A stretch of DNA of 64,000 nt from Saccharomonospora xinjiangensis XJ-54 (GCF_000258175.1 NZ_JH636049.1:4255482-4319481), one strand, 5' to 3'. Shown: positions 51,018 through 62,991, counted from the stretch's first letter. Numbers and translations: made by a program. Notes: generated by a model from the letters alone, not told the origin.

Positions 51018-51795
51018 GCACCTGGCCTACCTCGGCCCTTCCGTGTCACCCGCAGAGCCGGTGTCGCACGCCCCGCATTCCCTCACGGTGCAGTCGTACG
51101 CGCCGAAGGACATGCGCGGCGGCGGCACCGTGAACGCCGACGGCTTCGGCGTCGGCTGGTTCGCCGAGGACGGCTACCCGACGCGCTACCGCCGCTCGGG
51201 TCCGATTTGGACTGACGCGGCCCTTGACCGGTTGCTCCAGCCCGTGCGTGCCGGTGCGTTCCTCGCCGCCGTGCGGTCGGCGACGGTGGGGATGCCGGTG
51301 AGCGAGTCGGCGTGCGCCCCTTTCGCCGACGACGACTGGTTGTTCAGCCACAACGGTGTGGTACTCGGCTGGCCCGAGAGCGTCGCGGGGCTCGCCGCCG
51401 ATGTGCCCGTGGTTGACCTGCTCCGCCTCGACGCGCCGACCGACTCGGCGCTGCTGTGGGCGCTGCTGCGCCGCGCCCTTCGGGGTGGAGCCGATCCGGT
51501 GGCGGCCGTGACAGGGCTCGTCCGCACAGTGGCGGCAGCGGCCCCCGGCTCGCGGCTCAACCTGCTGCTCGTCGGCAGGACGGTGCTCGTGGCCACAGCG
51601 TGGTCCCACGCGCTGTCGGTGCGCCGCCACGGGGACGGTGTGCTGGTCGCCTCGGAGCCGTGCGACGACGAACCGGGCTGGCAACCCGTCGCCGAGGGCG
51701 ATCTCGTGGTGGCACGGGTGAGCGAGAACAGCAGGGCGACGACGTACGAGATCGAGTCGATGGTGGAACCACTGGGAGAACGGAGCCGGGTGTGA
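51010..51795 (+). CDS. egtC: Gamma-glutamyl-hercynylcysteine S-oxide hydrolase EgtC
   Basis: A 261-aa class II glutamine amidotransferase-like hydrolase that removes glutamate from the EgtB product. The catalytic cysteine is residue 2 (GTG TGT: CRHLAYLGPS), exposed by methionine removal, which fixes the start at GTG 51010, inside the 3' end of egtB. NADGFGVGWFAEDG, RSATVGMPVSESACAPF and FSHNGVV are family signatures. It ends with a GTGA overlap with egtD. Confidence 0.94.
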   Translation: MCRHLAYLGPSVSPAEPVSHAPHSLTVQSYAPKDMRGGGTVNADGFGVGWFAEDGYPTRYRRSGPIWTDAALDRLLQPVRAGAFLAAVRSATVGMPVSESACAPFADDDWLFSHNGVVLGWPESVAGLAADVPVVDLLRLDAPTDSALLWALLRRALRGGADPVAAVTGLVRTVAAAAPGSRLNLLLVGRTVLVATAWSHALSVRRHGDGVLVASEPCDDEPGWQPVAEGDLVVARVSENSRATTYEIESMVEPLGERSRV

Positions 51796-52766
51796 GTGAG
51801 GTGCGGATCGACGTCCACCGTGACGCGACCGAGGTGACGCAGGCCCTGCGGAGGGATGTGAGGGAAGGGCTGACGGCGGAGGCGAAATGGCTGCCGTCGA
51901 AATGGCTCTATGACGCGAGGGGCAGCGAGCTGTTCGACCGCATCACGACGGTCCCCGAGTACTACCCGACCCGCGCCGAGCGCGAGATCCTGCGCTCGGC
52001 TGCGCCTGAGATCGCCGCGGTCACCGGGATGCGGACGCTGGTCGAGCTGGGGTCCGGATCGGGCGAGAAGACGCGCCTGCTGCTCGACGCGGGCACCGAA
52101 CACGGAGGCCTGCGCCGTTTCGTGCCGCTTGACGTCTCGTCGTCAGCGCTGTCGGCGTCCGTAGACGCGATCGCCTCCGAGTACCCGGCGCTGCGCGTGG
52201 ACGGTGTCGTCGCCGACTTCACCGAGCCGCTCGACTCCCTGCCGGGCACGGCGCCACGGTTGGTGGCCTTCCTCGGCGGCACCATCGGCAACTTCCTGCC
52301 TGCCGAGCGCGCGAAGTTCTTCTCCTCGGTCAGGTCGGTGCTGGGTGAGGGGGAGTGGTTCCTGCTCGGCACCGACCTCGTCAAGGACGCGGACACGCTC
52401 GTGGCCGCCTACGACGACGCCGAGGGCGTGACGGCGGAGTTCAACCGCAACGTGCTTCGCGTGCTCAACGACAGGCTCGGCGCGGACTTCGATCCCGCGG
52501 CGTTCGAGCACGTCGCGCACTGGGACGACCGTCACGAGTGGATCGAGATGCGGTTGAGGGCGCTGCGCCCCATGACCGTCACGATTCCCGGAGCCGACCT
52601 GACCGTGCGCTTCGCCGAGGGCGAGTATGTGCGGACCGAGATCTCGGCGAAGTTCCGGCCGGATGCGGTGCGAGCCGAACTCGCCGACGCCGGGTTCACG
52701 CTGCGGCACTGGTGGACCGACCCGGAGGGCCGGTTCGCGGTGTCGCTCTCGGAAGCACGCACCTGA
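51792..52766 (+). CDS. egtD: Histidine N-alpha-methyltransferase EgtD
   Basis: A 324-aa SAM-dependent trimethyltransferase that turns histidine into hercynine. KWLYDARGSELFDRITTVPEYYPTRAEREIL is the family N-terminal signature, LVELGSGSGEKTRLLL the SAM loop and FLGGTIGNF the substrate side. The GTG start overlaps egtC. The final C-S lyase EgtE is not encoded next to it; the next gene is a convergent TSUP transporter 17 bp away. Confidence 0.95.
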   Translation: MSEVRIDVHRDATEVTQALRRDVREGLTAEAKWLPSKWLYDARGSELFDRITTVPEYYPTRAEREILRSAAPEIAAVTGMRTLVELGSGSGEKTRLLLDAGTEHGGLRRFVPLDVSSSALSASVDAIASEYPALRVDGVVADFTEPLDSLPGTAPRLVAFLGGTIGNFLPAERAKFFSSVRSVLGEGEWFLLGTDLVKDADTLVAAYDDAEGVTAEFNRNVLRVLNDRLGADFDPAAFEHVAHWDDRHEWIEMRLRALRPMTVTIPGADLTVRFAEGEYVRTEISAKFRPDAVRAELADAGFTLRHWWTDPEGRFAVSLSEART

Positions 52767-52783
52767 GTTCGATCCCGCCGACC

Positions 52784-53497
52784 TCACCCCACGGCGCTGC
52801 GGGTGAGCAGGGCGAGCGCGCTCACCGCGGCGACACCGAGCACCGCCACCCGCATGCGCGTGCCGTGCAGCAGCGCCCGCGCGGGTCCGGACAGCAGGAA
52901 ACCCCCGACGAGGAACGGCAGCAGCCACAGCACCGCGACGAGATGGAACCAGTGCACCTGCCCCGCGATGCCGAGCGCGAGCAGAGACAGCGACGAACCG
53001 ATCGCGAAGCAGGCCGCGAGCGTCGCCCTGATCCGGGGACCGGACTCGTGCTGGTAGAGCAGGGCCAGCGGTGGCCCCCCGATGGACGAGGCCGTGCCCA
53101 GCGTTCCGCTCGCGACTCCGGCGACGAGGAGCGCGGCCGGAGTCGGCCTCGGCGTCCACGACACCACCGACAGCACCACGCACACCAGCACGGCGCCGCC
53201 GACGGCGGCGGAGAAGGGACGTTCGGCGAGCAGCGCGACGGCCAGCACACCCAGCGCCGTGCCGGGCACCCTGCCGACCGTCACGAAAGTGGCTCCCCGC
53301 CAGTCCACGTCCCGGTGTTCGCGGGCCACGGCCAGCAGGGAGTGGGCCAGCGCGACCACCAGCAGCGGAACCGGAACCAGCCGAGGGTCCACCAGCGCGA
53401 GCAGGGGAGCGGCGACGAGGTTCATGCCGTAGCCGACGGAGCCCTGCACCAGCGCGCCGGCGAACACGGCGGTGCCCGCGAGCAGCACCTCCGGCAC
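52784..53497 (-). CDS. TSUP-family (TauE/SafE) anion transporter
   Basis: A 237-aa membrane protein with about eight hydrophobic segments in two halves. AGALVQGSVGYGMNLVAAPLLALVDPRLVPVPLLV and GVASGTLGTASSIGGPPLALLYQ are the repeated TSUP motifs. The family moves sulfite, sulfoacetate or other organic anions. GTG 53497 follows AGGGG and replaces a longer in-frame reading. It is convergent with egtD; sulfur chemistry nearby makes a sulfite or organosulfur role tempting but unproved. Confidence 0.85.
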   Translation of the reverse strand: MPEVLLAGTAVFAGALVQGSVGYGMNLVAAPLLALVDPRLVPVPLLVVALAHSLLAVAREHRDVDWRGATFVTVGRVPGTALGVLAVALLAERPFSAAVGGAVLVCVVLSVVSWTPRPTPAALLVAGVASGTLGTASSIGGPPLALLYQHESGPRIRATLAACFAIGSSLSLLALGIAGQVHWFHLVAVLWLLPFLVGGFLLSGPARALLHGTRMRVAVLGVAAVSALALLTRSAVG

Positions 53498-53586
53498 GAC
53501 ACCCCTTTCGTCATGACGGCGGCCCACCACGCGCGTCGCGCGGTGGGCCGCCGTTCGTCGTCACCGACCGGTCGCCGGCCTGCCGA

Positions 53587-56412
<2,826 letters not shown>

Positions 56413-56514
56413 GTTCACTCCAGTGGCGGCGGTTGTTCGGGTAGGAGCAGGTCGAGTGTCGCCCACCCCCGAGACCCCCGCAGAGATGAGCTTCCCTTCA
56501 GCCCTGCCCACTAA

Positions 56515-56542
56515 ACCGTACGCTTGTCCTTTTTCCGGTCAA
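56515..56542 (-). promoter_or_regulatory. Probable acn promoter with AcnR half-site
   Basis: On the minus strand TTGACC (56537-56542), a 16-bp spacer and TACGGT (56515-56520). The sequence GCGTACGG overlapping the -10 matches the CGTACGG half of the AcnR-type site at 45946-45961. It lies about 105 bp upstream of the acn start. Confidence 0.5.
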
Positions 56543-56604
56543 GGTCAGGATAGCCGAAAGGCCCGGCACCCATCGGAGGTGCCGGGCCCGTCAGCCGTTC
56601 GCCA

Positions 56605-58077
56605 TCAGCCCGACGACGACAGCATCGCCCTGAACTGCTCGGGAGTGAGGTTGCGGTACAAGCTGATGGCCAGCTCGCCGTAGGAGCGCAGCGGGCTGAC
56701 GTAGTGCTTGCCCTCGACCTCGGTGGTGACCAGTCCGAGCCCCTCCTCGGCCAGTGCCATGGTGCTCTCGGCGAGCCCTTCGGTGGGGACACCGGGCCCC
56801 GCGTTCTCCGCGAGCTGCCTCGCCAGGTCGGCACCGCAGACGCGCTGGGTGCCCTCCGGCGCCGTGATGGTGTAGCAGTCGCCGTCCTTGACGATGGTCA
56901 GCCGTCCCCGGCCCGGTGCCTCCAGCGTCAGCGTGGTGATCGTCACCTTGGTGCCGTTCGTGATCGGAGTTTCCTCGGCCTTGAGATCGACGACCTTGAT
57001 GCCGGACGGCTCCGCTCCCTCTGCCGCGAGCGACTCCACCAGCATTGGACCGGCGTCGTGCAGCACCGCCATCTCGTCGGGCGGCAGCAGTTCGATCACC
57101 CGTTTCAGATCGGCGTCCAGCGCCGCCTGCAGCGTCTGGCGAACGGCCTCGGTGGGCGAGTACGCGCCGACGGCGGGGATCGACGTCTGCGGCCAGGACA
57201 GTTCCTCTTCGGTGAGGATGTTGTGGGTGAGGGTGTAGAACAGGCTCGGGTACCACTCGCCGTCCACGTTCACCGTCGCGATGGAGATGGGGGCACCCGA
57301 CTCCCGCACGAGCGAGGCGATGTCGAAGGTCTGGCTCTCGGAGGCGGCATCCGGCCCGCCCGCGGCGGCGACCATCGCGTCGCGGTACTCCGGTGTCAAC
57401 GGCAGCTTGCGCAGGTCGGCGCTGACGGTCAGCGTGCCGCCCGTGAGCTTGGTGATGGTCACGCGGTCGTTGATCCGCTCGGCGGCGGCGGAATCGAACC
57501 TCAGGTCCTTCGCGGTGAGCGTGATACCGGAGAACGCCGAGAGATCGGCGTCCTCGGTCAGCATGCCGAGCCGCTTGAGTTCGTCGGCGCTGCTGGTCAG
57601 CATGTCGCCCAGCAGCGAAGCCTCGGCGGGTTCCACTGTCTGCGCGAGACCCACCACGTCACCGTCGCCGAGCGCGGTGAGCAACCGGCTCGCCGCTTCC
57701 TCCGGGGTGCTCGACCCCGACGCGACCGACGCCCGTTCGGCCAGCACCCACCATGTCGCTCCGCCACCGATGGCGAGGACGAGCGCGACGACAAGGCCCA
57801 CCACGAGGCCACGCCTGCGTGGCTTTCGCCCCTGCGGGTGCGGATATTGCCCGGGTGGCTGGGCCGGATACTGGCCGAGTTGCTGCACATCTCCGAAGGG
57901 CTGTGCCTGGAATCCGTACTGCGGCGGCTGGTCCGTCGCGGGATACCCGCCCTGCGGGTGCGTCGGCGCGTACGGCATACCGGCAGGCTGAGGAGTGGCC
58001 GGTTGTGCGGTTCCCTGGCCGTCCGGAAGCCCCGGATCTCCAGGTCTCCACTGCTGCCCGAACTCAGGCGTGCTCAC
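56605..58077 (-). CDS. Membrane-anchored protein with Pro/Gln-rich N-terminus
   Basis: A 490-aa protein of unknown function: a disordered Pro/Gly/Gln-rich cytoplasmic N-terminus (residues 1-80), one membrane helix at about 87-107 (GLVVGLVVALVLAIGGGATWWVL) after an RKPRRR stop-transfer, and a large extracytoplasmic part with two similar lipid-binding-like halves (LTGGTLTVSADLRKLPLTPEYRD, and ITTLTLEAPGRGRLTIVKDGDCYTI). Two cysteines near the end could form a disulfide. The GTG start overlaps the upstream gene stop as GTGA. It occupies the place where mycobacteria carry cell-wall hydrolase genes near moxR. Confidence 0.78.
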   Translation of the reverse strand: MSTPEFGQQWRPGDPGLPDGQGTAQPATPQPAGMPYAPTHPQGGYPATDQPPQYGFQAQPFGDVQQLGQYPAQPPGQYPHPQGRKPRRRGLVVGLVVALVLAIGGGATWWVLAERASVASGSSTPEEAASRLLTALGDGDVVGLAQTVEPAEASLLGDMLTSSADELKRLGMLTEDADLSAFSGITLTAKDLRFDSAAAERINDRVTITKLTGGTLTVSADLRKLPLTPEYRDAMVAAAGGPDAASESQTFDIASLVRESGAPISIATVNVDGEWYPSLFYTLTHNILTEEELSWPQTSIPAVGAYSPTEAVRQTLQAALDADLKRVIELLPPDEMAVLHDAGPMLVESLAAEGAEPSGIKVVDLKAEETPITNGTKVTITTLTLEAPGRGRLTIVKDGDCYTITAPEGTQRVCGADLARQLAENAGPGVPTEGLAESTMALAEEGLGLVTTEVEGKHYVSPLRSYGELAISLYRNLTPEQFRAMLSSSG

Positions 58078-58574
58078 TGTGTCACCTGTCCTGTCTGTTG
58101 TCGGAAGCGGGCGTCCCGTCGTGCGGCGGCCGCGAGGAGCAGACCGAACCCGCCGAGGAGCGCGAGCACGGACCCGGTCGCCGAGATCACCGGGCCTGCC
58201 GGAGCGATCCTGACCGGTCCGCTCGCGTCGATGATGTGGACGGCGAGCAGGGCCGCTCCGGTTCCCACCGTGAGGCCGATCACGGCGCTGAGGACCGCGC
58301 CCGTGCGCCACAGGCCGAGTGCCAGCATCACCACGCACAGCGTCGTGGCGATCACGACGCCCCTCCAGGCGCGCAGCCCGAACTCGGCGAAGGGGACGGG
58401 CCGGAACACGTATTCGATCACCGCTGCGGCCGCGTAGCTGTCGCGCTCGACGGAACCGGACGACAGCCAGGGCAGGAAGGTGCCGACCGCCGCGACGACG
58501 AGGCCCGCGACGGTGAGCCCGGACCATCCGGCGATGGTCCGGTCCGCCGAAGCCCATCGATCCGGTACCCGCAT
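58074..58574 (-). CDS. Small four-helix membrane protein
   Basis: A 166-aa membrane protein with about four hydrophobic segments: LTVAGLVVAAVGTFLPWLSSG, GVVIATTLCVVMLALGL, GAVLSAVIGLTVGTGAALLAVHI and ISATGSVLALLGGFGLLLAA. It has a short basic N-terminus and tail. It is translationally coupled (GTGA) to the membrane-anchored gene downstream, so the two probably act together. GGGAGGAG lies just before ATG 58574. Function unknown. Confidence 0.75.
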   Translation of the reverse strand: MRVPDRWASADRTIAGWSGLTVAGLVVAAVGTFLPWLSSGSVERDSYAAAAVIEYVFRPVPFAEFGLRAWRGVVIATTLCVVMLALGLWRTGAVLSAVIGLTVGTGAALLAVHIIDASGPVRIAPAGPVISATGSVLALLGGFGLLLAAAARRDARFRQQTGQVTQ

Positions 58575-58937
58575 GCTCCTCCCGTCGCTGCTCGTCACCG
58601 TGCCGTCACCCGACGGCCTCGCGCCGTGTCGGGGACACCGCGTCGCCCGTGCGCCCGGGAACCCCGAGCCGGGCGCCGCATGCGGTGTCTCGTGGTGCCG
58701 CCGGGCCTGCGGTGGCACAGTCGTAGCCGGTCCGCGAACGAAAGGCGGGATGGTTGTGCCGAACAGGTGCGCACGCACGTCCCGGCGTGCCCTGCGGTCG
58801 CGCGGAGGCGTCGTGATCTTAGCGGTGCCCCGTGCACGGCCCGCCGGAGGTCACGTCGCGGCGGCCCCGAGGCTGGGTGGTCCCAGTCCCCGGACGACGC
58901 GGAACCATCACGAACCGGCGCGAAGGACGGTGGAGTA
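58575..58937. other. 363-bp divergent intergenic region
   Basis: Lies between the membrane protein and the MobA-like gene, with no supported gene. The open frame running into it from the left of the MobA-like gene is antisense to other genes. It should contain promoters for both directions, but no convincing -35/-10 pair or palindrome was recognised. Confidence 0.4.
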
Positions 58938-59519
58938 GTGCCTCGCTCTCCTTCGGTGTGCTCACCACTCGCCGGGATCGTGCTCGCCGGTGGCGCGGCA
59001 CGCCGGATGGGCGGCGTGGACAAGGTGATGCTGCGGGTCGCGGGAGTTCCGTTGCTGGAGCGGGCACTCGCGGCGCTGCGCGATGCGGACCCGGTCGTCG
59101 TGGTCGGCCCCCCGCGCGCGGGGATCCAGGGCGTGCGGTGGACGTGCGAGGATCCGCCGGGTTCCGGCCCCGTCGCGGCGCTCTCGGCAGGGCTGGCCGT
59201 CCTCGACTCCCGGATCGGCGCCGTCGCGGTGCTCGCGGCCGACCTGATGGGTGTGACGCCGGACACGGTGGGTCGTCTCGTCGTGGCGCTGGGCGCGGAC
59301 GAGTCCGCCGACGGCGCCGTGCTCGTGGATTCCGAAGGGCGCAGGCAATGGCTCGTGGGTGTGTGGCGGAGGCCGATTCTCGACACCGCCGTGCCGCCCG
59401 ATCCACGCGGTGCGTCGCTGCGTGGCACCCTGGGTACGTCGTCCATTGTGGAGGTCGAAGCGATCGGGGCGGAGGCCCGCGACGTGGACAGCCCGGACGA
59501 CCTGCGTCCCCGGCCGTGA
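58938..59519 (+). CDS. MobA-like nucleotidyltransferase
   Basis: A 193-aa NTP-transferase fold protein. GIVLAGGAARRMGGVDKVMLRVAGVPLLERAL is the nucleotide-binding signature LAGGxxxRMGGxDK of molybdenum cofactor guanylyltransferases, and VLAADLMGVTPDTVGRLV has the metal-binding Asp (usually CDxPF, here ADLMG). The altered second motif makes assignment to MobA uncertain; it may be a MobA paralogue or a related nucleotidyltransferase. GTG 58938 is close to GGAG; a later GTG at 58953 is possible. No other molybdopterin genes are nearby. Confidence 0.82.
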   Translation: MPRSPSVCSPLAGIVLAGGAARRMGGVDKVMLRVAGVPLLERALAALRDADPVVVVGPPRAGIQGVRWTCEDPPGSGPVAALSAGLAVLDSRIGAVAVLAADLMGVTPDTVGRLVVALGADESADGAVLVDSEGRRQWLVGVWRRPILDTAVPPDPRGASLRGTLGTSSIVEVEAIGAEARDVDSPDDLRPRP

Positions 59520-59643
59520 GCTTCACATCCGTCACACCGGCGGAGGTGTTGACTGGCCTCGACACGGTCGTGATCAGCCGTGCTTCGGCACCCGGTACGG
59601 TCACGGGGCACGTACCCACAGGTCGCCAGCGAGGAGGTTAGGT

Positions 59644-60675
59644 GTGACCGAGCCCGGCACCCCGGCGCGAGATGCGCAGTTGCTGGAGCGCACCGTGTTC
59701 GAGGTCAAGCGCGTCATCGTCGGGCAGGACCGGCTTGTCGAACGCATGCTGGTGGGTCTGCTGGCCAAGGGGCACCTGCTGCTGGAAGGTGTGCCCGGTG
59801 TCGCCAAGACGCTCGCGGTCGAGACGTTCGCCAGGGTGGTGGGCGGATCGTTCTCCCGCGTGCAGTTCACGCCCGACCTCGTGCCTGCCGACATCCTCGG
59901 CACTCGCATCTACCGGCAGTCGAGCGAGAAGTTCGACGTCGAACTCGGGCCCGTCGTGGCCAACTTCGTGCTCGCCGACGAGATCAACCGCGCACCGGCC
60001 AAGGTGCAGTCGGCCATGCTGGAGGTGATGGCCGAGCGGCACGTGTCGATCGGCGGCGAGACCTTCCCCATGCCCCACCCGTTCCTGGTGCTCGCGACCC
60101 AGAACCCCATCGAGAACGAGGGCGTCTACCCGCTGCCGGAAGCCCAGCGCGACCGGTTCCTCTTCAAGATCGTCGTCGAGTACCCGACGGCGGAGGAGGA
60201 ACGTGAGATCGTCTACCGGATGGGCGTGACGCCGCCGGAACCGCAGCAGGTGCTGACCCCCGACGAACTCGTGCGGCTCCAGGACGTCGCCTCCAGGGTC
60301 TTCGTGCATCACGCACTCGTTGACTACGTCGTCCGCCTCGTGCTGGCCACGCGCAAGCCCGGAGAGCACGGACTCTCGGACGTCGCGGGCTGGGTCTCCT
60401 ACGGTGCCTCGCCTCGCGCGAGCCTGGGCATCATCTCCGCCGCGCGTGCTCTCGCCCTCGTTCGCGGCAGGGACTACGTGCTGCCGCAGGACGTGGTGGA
60501 CGTCGTGCCGGACGTCCTCCGGCACCGGCTCGTGCTGTCGTACGACGCGCTCGCCGACGGCGTTCCGCTCGACCACATCGTCAACCGCGTGTTGCAGGCC
60601 GTGCCGCTGCCTCAGGTATCGGCCCGCCCGCAGGCGGCGGGGCCCGCTGTGGCGGCAGGTGTGCCCGGCAGGTAG
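59644..60675 (+). CDS. MoxR-family AAA+ ATPase
   Basis: A 343-aa MoxR-type AAA+ ATPase. Walker A LLEGVPGVAKT, Walker B FVLADEINRAP, sensor 1 VLATQNPIENEGVYPLPEAQRDRF, then the C-terminal AAA_lid. Such ATPases act as chaperones that insert or mature cofactors in partner proteins. AGGAGG lies six bases before GTG 59644. It is followed by DUF58 and VWA proteins, the standard MoxR system, and corresponds to mycobacterial Rv1479 (moxR1). Confidence 0.93.
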   Translation: MTEPGTPARDAQLLERTVFEVKRVIVGQDRLVERMLVGLLAKGHLLLEGVPGVAKTLAVETFARVVGGSFSRVQFTPDLVPADILGTRIYRQSSEKFDVELGPVVANFVLADEINRAPAKVQSAMLEVMAERHVSIGGETFPMPHPFLVLATQNPIENEGVYPLPEAQRDRFLFKIVVEYPTAEEEREIVYRMGVTPPEPQQVLTPDELVRLQDVASRVFVHHALVDYVVRLVLATRKPGEHGLSDVAGWVSYGASPRASLGIISAARALALVRGRDYVLPQDVVDVVPDVLRHRLVLSYDALADGVPLDHIVNRVLQAVPLPQVSARPQAAGPAVAAGVPGR

Positions 60676-60684
60676 CGGGCGGTC

Positions 60685-61635
60685 ATGACGAAGCGAAGCG
60701 ACGCCAGGGGCGATCGGCCCGCGTGGGCGCCCCCGATCCTGCGAGGGGACCGGCTCGAAGCGGGGCTGCGTACTCTCGAACTCGACGTGCGACGGCGGCT
60801 CGACGGCCTCCTCCAGGGCAACCACCTCGGCCTCGTACCAGGGCCAGGTTCGGAGCCCGGCGAGGCGAGGCCGTACCAGCCCGGCGACGACGTGCGCAGG
60901 ATGGACTGGGCGGTCACGGCACGGACCACGACGCCGCACATCCGCGAGACGGTCGCCGACCGCGAGCTGGAGACGTGGGTGGTGGCGGACCTGTCGCCCA
61001 GCCTGGATTTCGGCACGGCCGCGTGCGAGAAACGTGACCTCGTGGTGTGCGCGGTGGCGGCCGTGGCCCACCTGACGGGCGGTGGTGGCAACCGGATCGG
61101 TGCGCTGCTGTCCAACGGCGCCGAGACCGTGCGCGTCCCGCCGCGAGGAGGGCTCGGCCACGCCCGCGATCTCGTGCGCAGGGTCGCGCAGTTGCCCCGC
61201 GCCGAGGAAGGCACGCGCGGTGATCTCGCCACGCTCGTTGACAAGCTGCGCAGGCCGCCGCGCAGGCGCGGCCTCGCGGTGGTCGTCTCCGACTTCCTCG
61301 GGCCGGTGGCGTGGGAGCGGCCGTTGCGGGCTCTGTCGGCGCGGCACGAACTGCTGGCCGTCGAAGTGCTCGATCCGCGCGACGTCGATCTGCCCGAGGT
61401 GGGGTCCGTCGTGCTCGCCGACCCCGAGACGGGGCGGCAGCGCGAGGTGCGGACCTCGGCGCTGCTGCGCAAGGAGTTCGCCGCGGCGGCGAGCGCTCAC
61501 AGGGCCGAGGTCGCGAGGGCGATCCGGCAGGCTGGCGCGGGGCATCTGGTGTTGCGGACGGACTCGGACTGGATCGCCGACCTCGTCCGGTTCGTCGTCG
61601 CTCGTAAGCGAGGGTGGTCGGGGGCTGCGTCGTGA
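60685..61635 (+). CDS. DUF58 domain protein of the MoxR system
   Basis: A 316-aa DUF58 protein. GEARPYQPGDDVRRMDWAVTARTTTPHIRETVADRELETWVVADLSPSLDFG contains the signature R-Y-x-P-G-D-x2-R-x2-D-W and a degenerate VWA-like metal site. It is the usual partner of MoxR and a VWA protein (Rv1480 in mycobacteria). It starts 9 bp after moxR and its stop overlaps the next gene as GTGA. It probably scaffolds a client complex at the membrane. Confidence 0.9.
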   Translation: MTKRSDARGDRPAWAPPILRGDRLEAGLRTLELDVRRRLDGLLQGNHLGLVPGPGSEPGEARPYQPGDDVRRMDWAVTARTTTPHIRETVADRELETWVVADLSPSLDFGTAACEKRDLVVCAVAAVAHLTGGGGNRIGALLSNGAETVRVPPRGGLGHARDLVRRVAQLPRAEEGTRGDLATLVDKLRRPPRRRGLAVVVSDFLGPVAWERPLRALSARHELLAVEVLDPRDVDLPEVGSVVLADPETGRQREVRTSALLRKEFAAAASAHRAEVARAIRQAGAGHLVLRTDSDWIADLVRFVVARKRGWSGAAS

Positions 61636-62612
61636 GTGTGTCGGGTTTCTCCGCGCCGTGGTGGTTCCTCCTGCTCCTCGTGGTCGCGGCGCTGGTGGCG
61701 GGCTACGTCCTCGCGATGCGGTCGCGTCGCAGGCGGACCATGCGGTTCACCAACCTGGAGCTGCTGGAACGGGTCGCGCCGCGCAGTCAGGGGCGGGTGC
61801 GGCACGTGCCCGCCGCGCTGCTCGTGGTGTCGCTGCTGCTGCTGACGGTGGCGCTGGCTGGTCCGACGGCCGAGGAGAAGGTGCCGCGTAACCGCGCCAC
61901 GGTGATGCTCGTCGTCGATGTGTCCCTGTCGATGGAGGCCACGGACGTCCAGCCGTCGCGCCTGCGGGCCGCGCAGGACGCCGCGCGCTCGTTCGCGCAG
62001 GACCTCACTCCCGGGGTGAATCTCGGGCTGATCTCGTTCGCGGGGACGGCCACCGTTCTCGTCGCCCCCACCACCGAGCGCGACGGCGTTGTCAACGCGA
62101 TCGAGAACCTCAAGCTCGCGCAGTCCACGGCCACGGGTGAGGGGATCTTCGCCGCGATCCAGTCGATCGAGAGTTTCTCCGCCGTCGTCGGCGGGGCGGA
62201 AGGCCCGCCACCGGCACACATCGTGCTGATGACCGACGGCAAGCAGACCGTGCCGCAGGACGAGTACGCGCCGAGGGGCGCGTTCACCGCGGCCGGGGTC
62301 GCCAAGCAGAAGAACATCCCGGTCACCACGATCTCGTTCGGCACGTCGTACGGCAGCGTGGACATCGAGGGCAAGAGGGTTCCCGTCGAGGTGGACGACA
62401 CGTCCATGAGGGAGATCGCCAGGCTGTCCGGCGGCGATTTCTACAAGGCCGCCACCGCAGAGGAGCTGAAGAAGGTCTACGACGACCTCGGTGAGCAGAT
62501 CGGCTACGAGACCAAGGAGGTCGATGCGAGCAGGCCGTGGGTGGCGCTGGGCACGATCGCGCTGCTCGGAGCCGCCGTCGGTTCGCTGCTCATCGGCCAG
62601 CGCCTGCCGTAG
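61632..62612 (+). CDS. VWA-domain membrane protein of the MoxR system (BatA-like)
   Basis: A 326-aa BatA-type protein with an N-terminal helix pair (residues 1-30 and about 55-80), a von Willebrand factor A domain and a last helix at the C-terminus. The MIDAS metal motif is intact: DVSLSM (DxSxS), with a Thr near TATGEG and Asp in LMTDGK. It corresponds to Rv1481. The GTG start overlaps DUF58. The three genes form one coupled unit. Confidence 0.9.
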   Translation: MSVSGFSAPWWFLLLLVVAALVAGYVLAMRSRRRRTMRFTNLELLERVAPRSQGRVRHVPAALLVVSLLLLTVALAGPTAEEKVPRNRATVMLVVDVSLSMEATDVQPSRLRAAQDAARSFAQDLTPGVNLGLISFAGTATVLVAPTTERDGVVNAIENLKLAQSTATGEGIFAAIQSIESFSAVVGGAEGPPPAHIVLMTDGKQTVPQDEYAPRGAFTAAGVAKQKNIPVTTISFGTSYGSVDIEGKRVPVEVDDTSMREIARLSGGDFYKAATAEELKKVYDDLGEQIGYETKEVDASRPWVALGTIALLGAAVGSLLIGQRLP

Positions 62613-62670
62613 AGGCGCCGCACGACGGGCGTGGGCGGCCGAGCGACGGCCACGGCCCGCTCCGGGCGGC

Positions 62671-62991
62671 TCAGGCGCGGGTCTCGTCCACGACCCAGGC
62701 CAGGTACTCGGCGGAGCCGCCTTCGATCGGGGTGGCGATGACCTCCGGCAGATCGTAGGTGTGCGCGGACCTCAGGTGGTCGGTCAGCGCGCCGACCCGG
62801 TCGGCGGCCGTCTTGATCTCCACCCGCCATTCGGGTTCGGTCTGAACCGCACCCTCCCAGCGGTAGACGCTGGTGACGGGGCCGACGATCTGCGCGCAGG
62901 CCCCGAGCCTCGCGGCGATCGCTCCGGCCGCCAGCTCGCGTGCCTTGTCCTCGCTGTCGGTGGTCGTCGTCACGATCACGTGTCCGGCCAT
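62671..62991 (-). CDS. cutA: CutA1-like divalent-cation tolerance protein
   Basis: A 106-aa CutA1 trimer-forming protein. GHVIVTTTTDSEDKARELAAGAIAARLGACAQIVGPVTSVYRWEGAVQTEPEWRVEIKTAADR and YDLPEVIATPIEGGSAEYLAWV are the family core, including the P-E-V segment. The role in metal tolerance is based on E. coli and is loosely supported. ATG 62991 gives the family length; the ribosome-binding site is weak. It follows trmL on the same strand. Confidence 0.93.
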   Translation of the reverse strand: MAGHVIVTTTTDSEDKARELAAGAIAARLGACAQIVGPVTSVYRWEGAVQTEPEWRVEIKTAADRVGALTDHLRSAHTYDLPEVIATPIEGGSAEYLAWVVDETRA

